Shown: piece after piece, positions 30,078 through 40,523 of the stretch
How positions within the stretch are numbered: the first letter of the stretch is position 1
Layout of the letters: each line of letters opens with the position of its first letter
NCBI GenBank assembly: GCA_023301465.1
Contig: JALZUQ010000048.1
Location: 1-64,000 of the forward strand
Source: Oligoflexales bacterium
GTDB taxonomy: Bacteria; Bdellovibrionota_B; Oligoflexia; Oligoflexales; JALZUQ01
DNA: 64,000 nt
Direction of reading: 5' to 3'
Made by a program: the position numbers and the translations under genes
The notes under the pieces: generated by a model
The model's database searches: none
What the model saw: the letters and a program-made list of their open reading frames with translations, nothing else
What the model was told of the DNA's origin: nothing

Positions 30078-31019
30078 ATGATGAAAGCCCTAATAGTTAT
30101 TCTAGTGGTGTTTAATTTTTTTGTTTTGTCTTTTATTTGTATTGCCAAAGAAGGTCTCACAGAAGAGGTGCAAATAGACGGTTCAAGCTCTGTTTATCCT
30201 TTTGCTAAAAAAATAACGGAAAAATTTCTTAAGAAATATCCAAACAGAAAAGTGAGTGTTCAGTACTCTGGAACAGGTGGTGGATTTAAAAAATTCTGTG
30301 CTGGAGAAATAGATATCAGTAATGCTTCGAGATTAATGAATAAAACCGAAAGTAAAAAATGTCATCAAAATAAAATAGAGTTTATTAAAGTTGCTTTAGC
30401 ATATGACGGGATTGCTGTCATATTACATAAAAACAACACTTGGGCATCTAAGTTAACAATGCTTGATTTAAAAAAAATTTGGGAGCCGGGTAGTAAGGTT
30501 GTGAAATGGAGTGATGTTCGTAGTTATTGGCCTTTGAAAACGATCAAATTATACGGCCCGGGAAGTGCTAGTGGAACTTTTGATTACTTTACAAAAAAAG
30601 TAAATGGCAAAGAAGGGCTTTCTAGGTCTAACTATATCGCTAGTGAAAATGATACTCTTATTATAAATGGTGTTGCTATGGATCAATATACTTTAGGCTA
30701 TGTTGGTTTTGGTGTGGCTCAAGCTCATAAATCACGTTTACAAGTATCATCCATCAATGGAGTTAAACCATCTGATTTAAATCTAAAAAAAATAAAAATC
30801 TCGCCGAGTTATACTTTATTTAGAAATATCTATATGTATGTTAGTAAAAAATCTTTGAAACAAAAGCACATAAGTTCTTTTGTCTCTTTTTATCTTCAAT
30901 CCTCTAAAAAAGTAGCTGATGAGATCAGTGGTTATGTTCCACTTGAGGACTTACATTACAAACATGAGCTTAAAGGGCTCTCTAAAATATTGAAAGATAA
31001 AGCAATGGTGCCTGAATAG
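30078..31019 (+). CDS. PstS-like phosphate-binding protein
   Basis: VQIDGSSSVYPFAKKI...YSGTGGGFKKFCAGEIDISNASR, GPGSASGTFDYF. Confidence 0.85.
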   Translation: MMKALIVILVVFNFFVLSFICIAKEGLTEEVQIDGSSSVYPFAKKITEKFLKKYPNRKVSVQYSGTGGGFKKFCAGEIDISNASRLMNKTESKKCHQNKIEFIKVALAYDGIAVILHKNNTWASKLTMLDLKKIWEPGSKVVKWSDVRSYWPLKTIKLYGPGSASGTFDYFTKKVNGKEGLSRSNYIASENDTLIINGVAMDQYTLGYVGFGVAQAHKSRLQVSSINGVKPSDLNLKKIKISPSYTLFRNIYMYVSKKSLKQKHISSFVSFYLQSSKKVADEISGYVPLEDLHYKHELKGLSKILKDKAMVPE

Positions 31020-31196
31020 TGATTTATAAGTCATTTTCATGAGTAAAAGATGTGGAACTTATCAGATTTGTCTGTATTTAACATTATGATAATATTGAGC
31101 TATTTAGCCTTTCTCATGAAACGCGTCTGAAATAGCGATGCCTCATATGTAACTTGTACAACTTTTTGTGCAGGTATGTATTAGAGGATTCAAGAA

Positions 31197-31475
31197 ATGA
31201 AGAAGTTACTATTGTTAGTATGCATAGTCTATATGTCTGCTGCCTGCGGTACAGAAGTTGTTGATAGAAGAAGTTTTATCTCTTCTAACTCGACAGCAGA
31301 GCAAATTAGTGAAGGCAACTCTGAAGAGAAAACGATTCCTGCAGAACCTGCTGAAGAAAATCAACAACCACCGGAACCGACTTTACCTCTTTCTACTTTA
31401 GAATGGGATGGAGTTAATACTATTGGAACGAATACATTGGGTGTTCTGTCTATAACGAGGGAGGGTGAGCAATGA
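31197..31475 (+). CDS. small lipoprotein
   Basis: Signal peptide with lipobox (MSAACG); Pro/Glu-rich; ATGA overlap with next gene. Confidence 0.6.
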   Translation: MKKLLLLVCIVYMSAACGTEVVDRRSFISSNSTAEQISEGNSEEKTIPAEPAEENQQPPEPTLPLSTLEWDGVNTIGTNTLGVLSITREGEQ

Positions 31476-33526
31476 AAAAGTATATATTAACGCTTAGTAG
31501 TTTTATGTTTATTTCTTGTGGTGATAAAACACAAGTCGAAGTCCAAGGTGATATTTCATCATTATTAACACAGGGACGATCTGTTCATTATGATCAATCT
31601 TCGACTTCAAACTTAAGTTTAACGAGCGACAGTTTACTATTAGAGGGAAATAGAGTAAATGTTTTTCGTTCAAAAAGAAATTCAGATCAGTCTTTGTCTT
31701 TCGTTGAGTTTGATACATCTAAGACAGTTTTGGCAGAGGGGAATGATTTAAGGCAAGCATGTTTAAATATCGTAGAGGAAAACACTGGTTCTTTAGGTGT
31801 TTCTGCAGACGAGCTTGTTGATATGAAAAATACAAATTTAGTAGCTAGTTCTGATATGCGGTATATTACTTTTGCAAGAAACTATCAGGGCTTAGATGTT
31901 CGAGATGCGTACTTTCAGTGTGTGTTTACGAAAAACAATGATCAATGGTCTGTAAATAGTATTGATAATGCAACGCTTGCAAATATCCCTTATGGAAAAC
32001 AAAGCACTTCTACAGATAAGAGTTCATTAGACTTTTCCAGTTATCCTTCTTTAAGTGGTGCAAACGTTCTTGATAAGAAAAGACTTTGGCTTCCACGTAC
32101 TGTTGGTGATTCAATGGAACTAAGTGAAGCATTAGAAGTTACTGTAGAAAAAAATGACGGTGTTAAAACAACTATCACAGTTGCAATTGATTCGGGTGAT
32201 GTTCTAGAGGCTTATAATCATCAGTATCATGCAAAACAACAAATTCGTGCTGAAGTTCTAAATAGAACAAAGTACTACGAAAATGATAAGTTGTTAGTGA
32301 GTATCCCTCAAACTGAATTTACGATAGATAATAATACTGTATTAACAGACCTAGAAGGCCAGCTAGAAGTTGATCAGGCAAGTGTACAAGGTTTAATTTC
32401 TTTAAAATCTAACAGAGTAACAGTGGGTGATGGTTCATATAATAACCTTATCTCTTTAAACTTTGACATACCAACTCGTGAAGGCTCTATTGATATAAAA
32501 CCAAAGTCTCAAAGTGAACTAGCTGCTTATAATGCATACCTAGGAATCCATAGGGTTGTAAAATTTGCTCGCAAACACGTTAGCGAAAGTGAAGTGTCTT
32601 TATTAGAAGACGGAGTTCAAATGCGAATTAATTATCAAGGTGATTGTAATGCATTTTATGTCAATAGAACGATTACATTATACGCTGCTGGTAATGGTTG
32701 TGAAAATATGGCTTTTGTGAATGATGTAAATTACCATGAGTGGGGGCACGGATACGATGATTATACTGGAATTCGTGGTGGAATCACTGATGGTGCTTTT
32801 TCTGAAGCTGCAGGTGATATCATTGCAGCATACTTAACAGAATCATCAAATATGGCTCCAGGATTTTTCATTGGAAAAGAAGCTGGAATACGTCAACTTA
32901 ATAATAATAAAACTTACCCTGAAAGTGTCACCGATTCAGTGCATACCGACGGTTTAATTGTTGGCGGAGCATTTTGGGATATGCGTGTAGCATTAGTTGA
33001 GAGATATGGCCGAATTAGAGGAAGTGAAAAGGCGGAAAGATATTTCTTTAGACATATGCTTGTAACAGATTCATATTTGAAAAGTTACGAAAACGTTTTA
33101 AAGCTTGATGATGATGATAATAACCCAGCTACTCAAAGTCCAAATTATTGCCTCATTACAGAAGCATTTGCAAATCACGGGCTAGCAACTGAAAATAACT
33201 GTGAAGATGAAGTAAAATCATTAAACTACGGCGAAGATTCAAGTATCTCATTTGCGGTATATGAAGAAGTGTCTGATAAAGTTAAAATTCACGCAGCTGC
33301 AAAAGGTGCCACAAGTATTCTTGTGTGTATGGATAATGTTGATAACTGTGATAGTCAAGAAAAGTTCCAAGATATCGGCCTTGAGTTTAATGGAACTAAG
33401 GATGAGTTGATGATGTTCACAGATAGTGATGAAATTGACTTCAAAAGCCTTAGTAAAATGACTTTTATGTCGATGAACCAAACAGAAGTCATTGGTGTGA
33501 AGGAGTTCAAAATCATCGAGAAATAA
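31472..33526 (+). CDS. secreted lipoprotein metallopeptidase (thermolysin/fungalysin-like)
   Basis: Lipobox FISC; FTP-like propeptide region; YHEWGHGYDDYTG (HExxH) with downstream EAAGD. Confidence 0.7.
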   Translation: MKKYILTLSSFMFISCGDKTQVEVQGDISSLLTQGRSVHYDQSSTSNLSLTSDSLLLEGNRVNVFRSKRNSDQSLSFVEFDTSKTVLAEGNDLRQACLNIVEENTGSLGVSADELVDMKNTNLVASSDMRYITFARNYQGLDVRDAYFQCVFTKNNDQWSVNSIDNATLANIPYGKQSTSTDKSSLDFSSYPSLSGANVLDKKRLWLPRTVGDSMELSEALEVTVEKNDGVKTTITVAIDSGDVLEAYNHQYHAKQQIRAEVLNRTKYYENDKLLVSIPQTEFTIDNNTVLTDLEGQLEVDQASVQGLISLKSNRVTVGDGSYNNLISLNFDIPTREGSIDIKPKSQSELAAYNAYLGIHRVVKFARKHVSESEVSLLEDGVQMRINYQGDCNAFYVNRTITLYAAGNGCENMAFVNDVNYHEWGHGYDDYTGIRGGITDGAFSEAAGDIIAAYLTESSNMAPGFFIGKEAGIRQLNNNKTYPESVTDSVHTDGLIVGGAFWDMRVALVERYGRIRGSEKAERYFFRHMLVTDSYLKSYENVLKLDDDDNNPATQSPNYCLITEAFANHGLATENNCEDEVKSLNYGEDSSISFAVYEEVSDKVKIHAAAKGATSILVCMDNVDNCDSQEKFQDIGLEFNGTKDELMMFTDSDEIDFKSLSKMTFMSMNQTEVIGVKEFKIIEK

Positions 33527-33565
33527 TGACTTGTTGTCTTTCATTGAATTGTTTATTCTTGAGCC

Positions 33566-34597
33566 ATGCGACTTCTCTTTTTCATAATGAGTTTTTGTTT
33601 GGCTCAAGATCTTTTTGCTTGGGGGTATAATGGTCATGCAACAGTTACTCGAGTAGCCTCGGAGATTATTGCAAAAAATGACAAGAGACCTTCTTCGTTT
33701 ATGCATTTCATCAAGAGAAACTCTGGAACCTTAGAGCACCTCAGCAATATTCCAGATACTTATTGGCAAGGTCGTGATGACGCTAAAAGATTTAATGAAC
33801 GATCAAACCATTATCTAAATTCAGAAGTATTAGTAGGCGACAAAAAATATCGAAAACTCCCCAAAACTAAAAAATCTTATCTAAAATTAATTAAGAACTA
33901 TTGTTTAAAGCATCAAGCTGAATGTGTTGATAATCCCAAACGTAATACTTTGGTAGGTGTTGGTAGAGTGGTGTTTCGTATTGATCAAATTATGACAGAG
34001 TTGACAAAAAAACTACGTTTGATGCACAAAAAGAAAAATAAAGACATAGGTACGGATATTTTAGTTTTAATGGGAGTTCTTTCGCATTATGTAGGTGATT
34101 TAGCCAATCCTTTGCATACAACCTTAGACTATGATGGTTGGTATAGAGATCAAGGAGGAATTCATAAGTTCTTCGAAGTAAAAGTAGTAGAAACATATGG
34201 GTTAAGCTTTGATCAGCAAATTTATGAGTTAGCTATAAATAACAATGTTGTTGCAACGATACCATTCATTCATAAAAAATCATCCATTGAAGTTGTAAAC
34301 TGGTTAGTTGAAAACAGTTTTCAACAACTTGAACAACTATTTAAAATAGACAGGGATTGTTCACTTGTAAAACCGTCACAGCAATCTAGCATACGCATTC
34401 CAGCAAAACGAAAACGGCCTGAAAGTTGTACGCAGGCATATAGGCAATTTATAGCGAAACAAATGAGTATAGGAAGTAGTGTCTTAAGTCATTTGTGGAT
34501 GAAGGCTTACAAAGATTCTGGTCGACCTAATATTAAAAAATTATCTTATTATCATCATAAAGTTTTGTTACCAAGCTACTTTAAGTTAAATAAATAA
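33566..34597 (+). CDS. secreted S1/P1 nuclease-like zinc-dependent hydrolase
   Basis: Signal peptide ending FA|WGYNGH (N-terminal Trp ligand), NIPDTYW, LSHYVGDLANPLHT, GGIHKFFE. Confidence 0.8.
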   Translation: MRLLFFIMSFCLAQDLFAWGYNGHATVTRVASEIIAKNDKRPSSFMHFIKRNSGTLEHLSNIPDTYWQGRDDAKRFNERSNHYLNSEVLVGDKKYRKLPKTKKSYLKLIKNYCLKHQAECVDNPKRNTLVGVGRVVFRIDQIMTELTKKLRLMHKKKNKDIGTDILVLMGVLSHYVGDLANPLHTTLDYDGWYRDQGGIHKFFEVKVVETYGLSFDQQIYELAINNNVVATIPFIHKKSSIEVVNWLVENSFQQLEQLFKIDRDCSLVKPSQQSSIRIPAKRKRPESCTQAYRQFIAKQMSIGSSVLSHLWMKAYKDSGRPNIKKLSYYHHKVLLPSYFKLNK

Positions 34598-34635
34598 AAA
34601 AAGCTCTTTCAAAGAGAAAGAGCTTTTTAAAAATC
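34598..34635. terminator. bidirectional terminator
   Basis: aaaaaagctctttcaaagagaaagagcttttt. Confidence 0.8.
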
Positions 34636-34646
34636 TACTTTTAAAG

Positions 34647-35117
34647 TTACTGGTTCGTTGTATCAGTACTAGGTTGTTCGAGCTGAACTGGAGTATTCAC
34701 AGCAGGATCATTTATTTGTGTTGGCATTGCACCGCTTAAAAATTTTGAGTAAACATACTCATTATCACCAATTTTCGCCCAACCTCTTGTGTTGCTCATT
34801 ACGTTTACTTTAGATTTGAATGAAAGAGTGCGTGTTACTGCATTTGAGACACCCGGACCACTTCTAACGTTTAATAAGCTTGGAGTAACATACATATCAG
34901 AGGTATTGTTTGTTGCTGCCATTTCTTTTGCCATTGAAGCTTTTTCAGCTACTGTTTCTTTGATTTTGTTCATTTCTTTCGACATCATTTTATCTACGTT
35001 TTGAGTCTTGTTTTTTGTCATTTCTGTTGCACCTTGTAGAGGTTCTTGCATTGTAGTGTCATCAGTACATGCAATGCCAAAAAAACTAACTGTAAATAGT
35101 AAAATCATCCACTTCAT
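34647..35117 (-). CDS. lipoprotein with bacterial SH3 domain
   Basis: Lipobox FGIAC; YVTPSLLNVRSGPGVSNAVTRTL...GWAKIGDNEYVYSKFL. Confidence 0.8.
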   Translation of the reverse strand: MKWMILLFTVSFFGIACTDDTTMQEPLQGATEMTKNKTQNVDKMMSKEMNKIKETVAEKASMAKEMAATNNTSDMYVTPSLLNVRSGPGVSNAVTRTLSFKSKVNVMSNTRGWAKIGDNEYVYSKFLSGAMPTQINDPAVNTPVQLEQPSTDTTNQ

Positions 35118-35270
35118 CTGGGTTCTCCTTCATCCATACTAAATAAGAATAGTATAACAGTTATGCATATAAATAAGTTGTGCATCTTGCATAATAGTCT
35201 TTTTTCTTCTTTATTATTAGTTGGTTATTTTTATGTTGACTGTAATGATCCTGTTGGTGGGTCTGTGTTT

Positions 35271-37154
35271 TTAGTGTCCAATACTAGATTTTTTTGGATT
35301 CCTCAAAAGGCATCTGGTTTTCTTAGGCTTTGATGCGTCTAAAATAAGTTTGATAGGTCGATCATTTGTTGTCGGTTTTAATGTAAATGAGCATTTAAAC
35401 TCATGAGTTTCTTGGTTAGCATTTACAGTGCCAGATAAGATATGTTTTTTATTTAGAGGTAATGAAATCAAAGAAGTAGGTGTTTTTGCTTTTATAAATC
35501 CCTTGTTAATATCAAAACTAACTTTGTATTTTTTAGATTCAACGACTACAAATGAAATTTTTGTATTAGGTTTTTTTTGAAGTGTTATAAGATGATCAAA
35601 TGATGCAGAGCTATCTAGATTAATAGTCTTTCCAATATACCCATCTCTTTCAATCAGTATTTCTTTTGAGTTTTTTGGTATTTTTTTAGTAAAGGGTGTT
35701 TGTATATATGCTCCATCATTTATTATTTTGTTATTAATTTTGATTTTAACTCTTTGTGGCACTGAGGAGATGGTCACTGTTTTTAGTTTGGCTCCGGCAG
35801 ATTTACTTTTAAATTGATCCTCAAATTTTTGATAAATTAAATAACTAATGGCGATTATTAAAATCATAGCTGCAACGGATATAATAATACTCGGGGATTC
35901 TTTGCGTAGCTGTGCTGTTTGTCTTCTTTTCTTAAGTCTTGCACTGCTTGGCGGTACTTTAGTAGCATCAGAGTATTTTGTTGGGGAAAGTGTATTGTGC
36001 GTGGTGGTTCCTTTCGGAGCGGGAAGTTGTTTCGATATAGAGAGTTGATCTAGCTTTAATTCAGAATTAGTTTCATCTTCTGTTAAGTTGATCACTAAAC
36101 TTGGTGAAGAGTGGACTATTTTTCTATCTGATTGAGTTGATGCTGTATTGTATCCCCCAGTTACAGCTTTTAAATTATTTTGTGTTAGTAGGGACTTTAT
36201 GTTCTCTTGTGCAGTAACTTTTTTGTCAGCCAGCGTTTGTGTCATGAAACTACTAATATCGCGAGGATTATATTCTGGGTAAGTTGCATTTAAAAACTTC
36301 AATAATTCATTTTCAAGCTCACCGGCAGATTGAAATCGTTTTTTTTGGTCTTTATGAAGACCTTTCATAACAATTGCTTTAAGTTGTTCGTTAACTTCTG
36401 GGTTTAGCTCTACAAGGTCTTCGCTAATCTTCGCGTTCTGTACCATTTTAATGGTTTCAACTTCATTGATTCCATTAAAAAGTCGCTTCATTGCAAGAGC
36501 TTCCCAAAGCACTACAGACAGTGCAAAAACATCTGTGCGAGCATCAACATGTTTTCCAGATATTTGTTCCGGACTCATATATGAGTATTTACCCTTTACA
36601 ATTCCCGGTTGAGTTTCTGTGATTTTTCCGTCTGCATCTGCAATACCAAAATCTGTGACTTTTACTTCACCTTGATAAGATACCAAAATGTTTTGAGGGG
36701 AAATATCGCGATGAACAATACCAAGAGGTTGGCTCGTTATGTCGTCGATTTTAGTGTGTGCGTAGTGCAAGCCCCTTGCGGCCATAGCAACAATAGAGAT
36801 TGCCATTGGTACAGGGATTCTCATTCTAGAAACCTCAGCTGCTGCTAAGACTCCACGGAAGTCTGCACCATTAACAAATTCCATGATGATCGCATATGAT
36901 TGATCTACTTCTTCGAAATCATATACTTGAACAATGTTTGCGTGTTGAAGTTTTTTACCGACATGAGCTTCATCGCGAAACATTTCTACAAATTCTTTTT
37001 CTTTGGCGAAATGGTTTAGAATTCGTTTCGCAACAACAATTCTTTGAAAGTTATCATCGCCAACCGATTTTGCTAGAAATATTTCTGCCATACCCCCTCT
37101 TGCGATTGGTTTGGCTAAAATGTAGCGTGAGTTACTCAAGTTAAATTTGTCCAT
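35271..37154 (-). CDS. serine/threonine protein kinase with TM and PEGA-like extracytoplasmic region
   Basis: GGMAEIFLAK, IVHRDISPQNILV, DFGIA, SPEQISGKHVDARTDVFALSVVLWE; TM at IIISVAAMILIIAISYLIYQKF; PEGA-like repeats. Confidence 0.9.
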   Translation of the reverse strand: MDKFNLSNSRYILAKPIARGGMAEIFLAKSVGDDNFQRIVVAKRILNHFAKEKEFVEMFRDEAHVGKKLQHANIVQVYDFEEVDQSYAIIMEFVNGADFRGVLAAAEVSRMRIPVPMAISIVAMAARGLHYAHTKIDDITSQPLGIVHRDISPQNILVSYQGEVKVTDFGIADADGKITETQPGIVKGKYSYMSPEQISGKHVDARTDVFALSVVLWEALAMKRLFNGINEVETIKMVQNAKISEDLVELNPEVNEQLKAIVMKGLHKDQKKRFQSAGELENELLKFLNATYPEYNPRDISSFMTQTLADKKVTAQENIKSLLTQNNLKAVTGGYNTASTQSDRKIVHSSPSLVINLTEDETNSELKLDQLSISKQLPAPKGTTTHNTLSPTKYSDATKVPPSSARLKKRRQTAQLRKESPSIIISVAAMILIIAISYLIYQKFEDQFKSKSAGAKLKTVTISSVPQRVKIKINNKIINDGAYIQTPFTKKIPKNSKEILIERDGYIGKTINLDSSASFDHLITLQKKPNTKISFVVVESKKYKVSFDINKGFIKAKTPTSLISLPLNKKHILSGTVNANQETHEFKCSFTLKPTTNDRPIKLILDASKPKKTRCLLRNPKKSSIGH

Positions 37155-37252
37155 TTAAATTCAAATAACTATTCGGTTTTTTTCATTGAAGTTAAAGGGA
37201 GAAAGAAAATATAAGATGATATCTGGTTAGTACATCTCTAATGAGATTGAAG

Positions 37253-37786
37253 TTATTGGTGTTTTTTTTCAAAAGACAAAATTTCTTGTTTTACCTCTAA
37301 GGTACCGGCATATCCCCCCAAACCTCCATTTGCTGAGATGATTCTATGGCAAGGCACGATGATTGAAATGGGGTTCGCAGCGTTAGCTCCCGCAACTGCC
37401 CTTGAGTGTTTTAGAGACCTAATGCTTTTTGCTTGCTCAAGATAAGACCTTGTTTCACCATAAGGAATATTTTTTAAGTAGTTTTCGCACTCTTTTTGAA
37501 AAGGTGTTCCAACCTGATGGAGAGGGGTTTTAAATTGCTGGAGCTTTCCTAAAAAATAGGAATGGAGCTCTCTTTTTGTGTGACGGGTGACTTCATTAGA
37601 AGTGTGAGAGGTAAATAGAGAGTATTGCTCTATCTCATGGTCCCAAAGAACAGCAGTCAATGCTTCATGAGATGCTAAAATATGTAGCAAACCAATGGCT
37701 GATTTGTAGCTTTGGTATGCAGTTGTAAGACTTAAGCGTTTTAAATGGACTCGCATGTGCTTTTTGGGTGTTTTTTTAATCTCCAT
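37253..37786 (-). CDS. ogt: methylated-DNA--protein-cysteine methyltransferase
   Basis: AVAGANAANPISIIVPCHRIISANGGLGGYAG active site. Confidence 0.92.
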   Translation of the reverse strand: MEIKKTPKKHMRVHLKRLSLTTAYQSYKSAIGLLHILASHEALTAVLWDHEIEQYSLFTSHTSNEVTRHTKRELHSYFLGKLQQFKTPLHQVGTPFQKECENYLKNIPYGETRSYLEQAKSIRSLKHSRAVAGANAANPISIIVPCHRIISANGGLGGYAGTLEVKQEILSFEKKHQ

Positions 37787-37958
37787 ATTCTCTTTCTATC
37801 TATAAAACAATCATTGAGCAACTAAGTTGATAACTTCTCTAAAGCGTTGCTTCGCTTTTTCCTGAAATATGTTAAAAAAGTATCTGATATTATAAGCTGT
37901 ATTTAATGAAATTCACTGTTTTTATGTGAGAATTTTCCTGAGCTAAAGAAAGAAAAAC

Positions 37959-38600
37959 GTGACTCAATTTGTTTGCATTGAAGGTGGAGAAGGAGTTGGA
38001 AAATCCTCTTTGATATCTAGCTTGCATGATCATTTCTCTTCTAATGGAAAAGAAGTTGTTGTTACAAGGCAGCCTGGAGGAACAGATCTTTCGGAGAAGA
38101 TCCGTGAAGTTTTTCTAAAGGACCTCAGCCTTCATGCTTATTCAGAATTAAACTTACTATTGGCTGATAGGGCACACCACTTGATAAATGTGGTAAAACC
38201 AGCATTAGACCAAGGGAAAGTGATCATTTGTGATCGCTACCATATGTCTTCTTATGTGTACCAAGGTGCTCTCGGTGGTTTAGCTGAAAATCAGATTAAG
38301 AAGTCAATTGAAACAATGTATGAGTCATTGTCTATCTCAAATGACAAAAAATATTATCCTAATATCTATTTATTATTAGACTGCCCGGTAGAAGTGAGTG
38401 AACAAAGGCTTAAAAATCGTTCCGCTCAAGATCATGAGGTTACAAGATTTGATTCAAAAAGTCGTGAGTTCCACCAACAATTACGAGTAGCATACTTAGA
38501 AGTAAGTAAACTGATGAAGAATGTTAAAATTATAGATGCACAAAAGAGTCAACCAGAAGTCCTGCAACATGCTATAGAATCATTAGGTGAAATGTTGTGA
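37959..38600 (+). CDS. tmk: thymidylate kinase
   Basis: IEGGEGVGKSSLI, TRQPGGT, DRYHMSSYVYQG. Confidence 0.93.
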   Translation: MTQFVCIEGGEGVGKSSLISSLHDHFSSNGKEVVVTRQPGGTDLSEKIREVFLKDLSLHAYSELNLLLADRAHHLINVVKPALDQGKVIICDRYHMSSYVYQGALGGLAENQIKKSIETMYESLSISNDKKYYPNIYLLLDCPVEVSEQRLKNRSAQDHEVTRFDSKSREFHQQLRVAYLEVSKLMKNVKIIDAQKSQPEVLQHAIESLGEML

Positions 38601-39541
38601 GTAGCCTAGAACTGATGCAAATCCCCCATAGAAATCATTTTAGTTCCTTTGTTTTTGATTCCGTAAAAGCACTTAAGTCTCAAAACCAACATCTTATTTT
38701 ATTACACGGTGATGACAGTCAAGTTTTATTACAATGTGCAAAAGACTTTGTAATGGCTTTTGAGTGTCAAAATAATTTATGTAGGAGTTGTCCTCATTGT
38801 GGTGAAATAGAGTCTGCTAACTTTAGTGACTTGCTAGAGTATCCGCTTCCTGAAAAAGAATATAAACTAGATGAGATTAAGAAAATAATAGAGTTTGTTC
38901 ATTACACACCGTTACAGTCACACTCTGGCAAGCGTTTTGTCATTTTACCTGATGTTGATAGACTAAATATTCGGTCTGCAAACTACCTGTTAAAAACTTT
39001 TGAAGAACCGCCTGCTCATACTTTTATTATTTTGACGACGACGAGGCTTGGTGGAGTGATCCCTACGATACGATCTCGTTCAGTCAGCCTAAGGACTCCT
39101 CATTTTAATTCTGATCAGGTGTCAGATATTTTAGAGTATTTTGCTCGTGAGCATGACCTTGAAAATATGACTGAAGGTTTACAGCGATTACAAAATATTA
39201 TTCGCGATGATTTAGCTGTAGGGTTGTTTTTGATCAGGGGTAATTATGTTGGGCATTTGTTTGATTGTATTCACCTGTTCTCAGATACAAAGCTTGCTGA
39301 AGGACTAAAAAAAGTAGCTCAGATTTCAAAAGGCTTCAAAGGCTCAGTGCTAGATTTCATCAATCTGATAGAAATTGCTTATAACTATTGCTATAGAACG
39401 CTTGGAGTTGCTGATGGAAGTGGCAAATATCGCGAAATTCTAAATAATTTACGCCAAGACAGTAAATCGCAGCTGACAGCATTTAATCAGCAGCTTATAC
39501 TTGAAAGTGTCTTCTTAAACTTAAGGTTCAAGCATTATTAG
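38597..39541 (+). CDS. holB: DNA polymerase III delta' subunit-like ATPase
   Basis: CRSCPHCGEIES Zn motif; SANYLLKTFEEPPAHTFIILTT; position after tmk. Confidence 0.85.
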   Translation: MSSLELMQIPHRNHFSSFVFDSVKALKSQNQHLILLHGDDSQVLLQCAKDFVMAFECQNNLCRSCPHCGEIESANFSDLLEYPLPEKEYKLDEIKKIIEFVHYTPLQSHSGKRFVILPDVDRLNIRSANYLLKTFEEPPAHTFIILTTTRLGGVIPTIRSRSVSLRTPHFNSDQVSDILEYFAREHDLENMTEGLQRLQNIIRDDLAVGLFLIRGNYVGHLFDCIHLFSDTKLAEGLKKVAQISKGFKGSVLDFINLIEIAYNYCYRTLGVADGSGKYREILNNLRQDSKSQLTAFNQQLILESVFLNLRFKHY

Positions 39542-40484
39542 TATTTTAATCCAAAAAAACATTGCAGGCGTCCAGTTTCGAAAAGCAGGAAAAATCTATG
39601 ACTTCGAAACTCAAAAAGATCTTTGTGTTGGCGATGATGTCATTGTAGATACTGACCGAGGGCCAACATTAGCAGTGGTCGCAGATTTGCGAATGGAATC
39701 AAGTAAAAAATATGCTGAAGGTGCTCTCAAGAGAATTATCCGTAAAGCAAACTATAAAGACTTAGCTGGAAATAAAGACTTCACTGATCATGAAGCACTT
39801 GAGATTGCTGAAAAAAAAGTTGAACAACTCAAACTTAAAATGAGAATTTTAAAGGTAGAAATGTCAATGGGAGGCAACAAAGTTGTTGTTCTTTTCTCGG
39901 CACCTGACCGTGTAGACTTTCGGGAGCTTCTCAAACAGTTGGCTTCTTCATTCAAGGCTCGTGTTGAGCTAAAACAAGTTGGCTCAAGAGATGAAGCCAA
40001 GATAGTTGGTGGAGTTGGAATTTGTGGGAGAGAATTTTGTTGCTCTACTTTCTTGAGAGAATTTGTTCCTGTTTCTATCAAAATGGCAAAAAATCAAAAC
40101 CTTGCTCTAAACCCAAGTAAAGTTTCAGGTGGTTGCGGACGTCTACTTTGTTGCCTTACATATGAAAATGATGTTTACACTGAACTCCGAAAAACTATCC
40201 CACATTCAGGAACAATGGTTACCTATGATGGTGATCTACAAGGTCGAGTCCTTAGGGGCGATCTTCTAAATCAAACGGTACTAATCGAGGATAGCCAAGG
40301 AATGACCTTGGAGTTGAGTGTTTCTGACATTAAGTTTGAAAAATCTAAACCAAGACCAAAAAAATCTGAAAAAAATCATAGAGATAAAAATAAGCCTAAA
40401 AAATCAGATCAGAAGAAATCTTCAGATGATTGGGGTAAAGATATTGATCTCAAAGAGTTAATGAAAGACCCAAAGAAGAAATAA
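39534..40484 (+). CDS. ricT: PSP1/RicT (YaaT) family protein, apparent AUU start
   Basis: Upstream in-frame extension IISILIQKNIAGVQFRKAGKIYDFETQKDLCVGDDVIVDTDRGP is PSP1-like; GVGICGREFCCSTFL, GGCGRLLCCLTYE; tmk-holB-ricT synteny. Confidence 0.82.
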   Translation: MISILIQKNIAGVQFRKAGKIYDFETQKDLCVGDDVIVDTDRGPTLAVVADLRMESSKKYAEGALKRIIRKANYKDLAGNKDFTDHEALEIAEKKVEQLKLKMRILKVEMSMGGNKVVVLFSAPDRVDFRELLKQLASSFKARVELKQVGSRDEAKIVGGVGICGREFCCSTFLREFVPVSIKMAKNQNLALNPSKVSGGCGRLLCCLTYENDVYTELRKTIPHSGTMVTYDGDLQGRVLRGDLLNQTVLIEDSQGMTLELSVSDIKFEKSKPRPKKSEKNHRDKNKPKKSDQKKSSDDWGKDIDLKELMKDPKKK

Positions 40485-40523
40485 TTCAACTTAAAATTTA
40501 TGATAGCACTATGATTGGAAGCC

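Noticed and set aside
30078-31019. Full Pst phosphate transporter operon
   Set aside because: Only a PstS-like binding protein is present; no pstCAB genes adjacent.
36609-37144. Plus-strand ORFs antisense to the Ser/Thr kinase
   Set aside because: Antisense to conserved kinase motifs; low-complexity composition.
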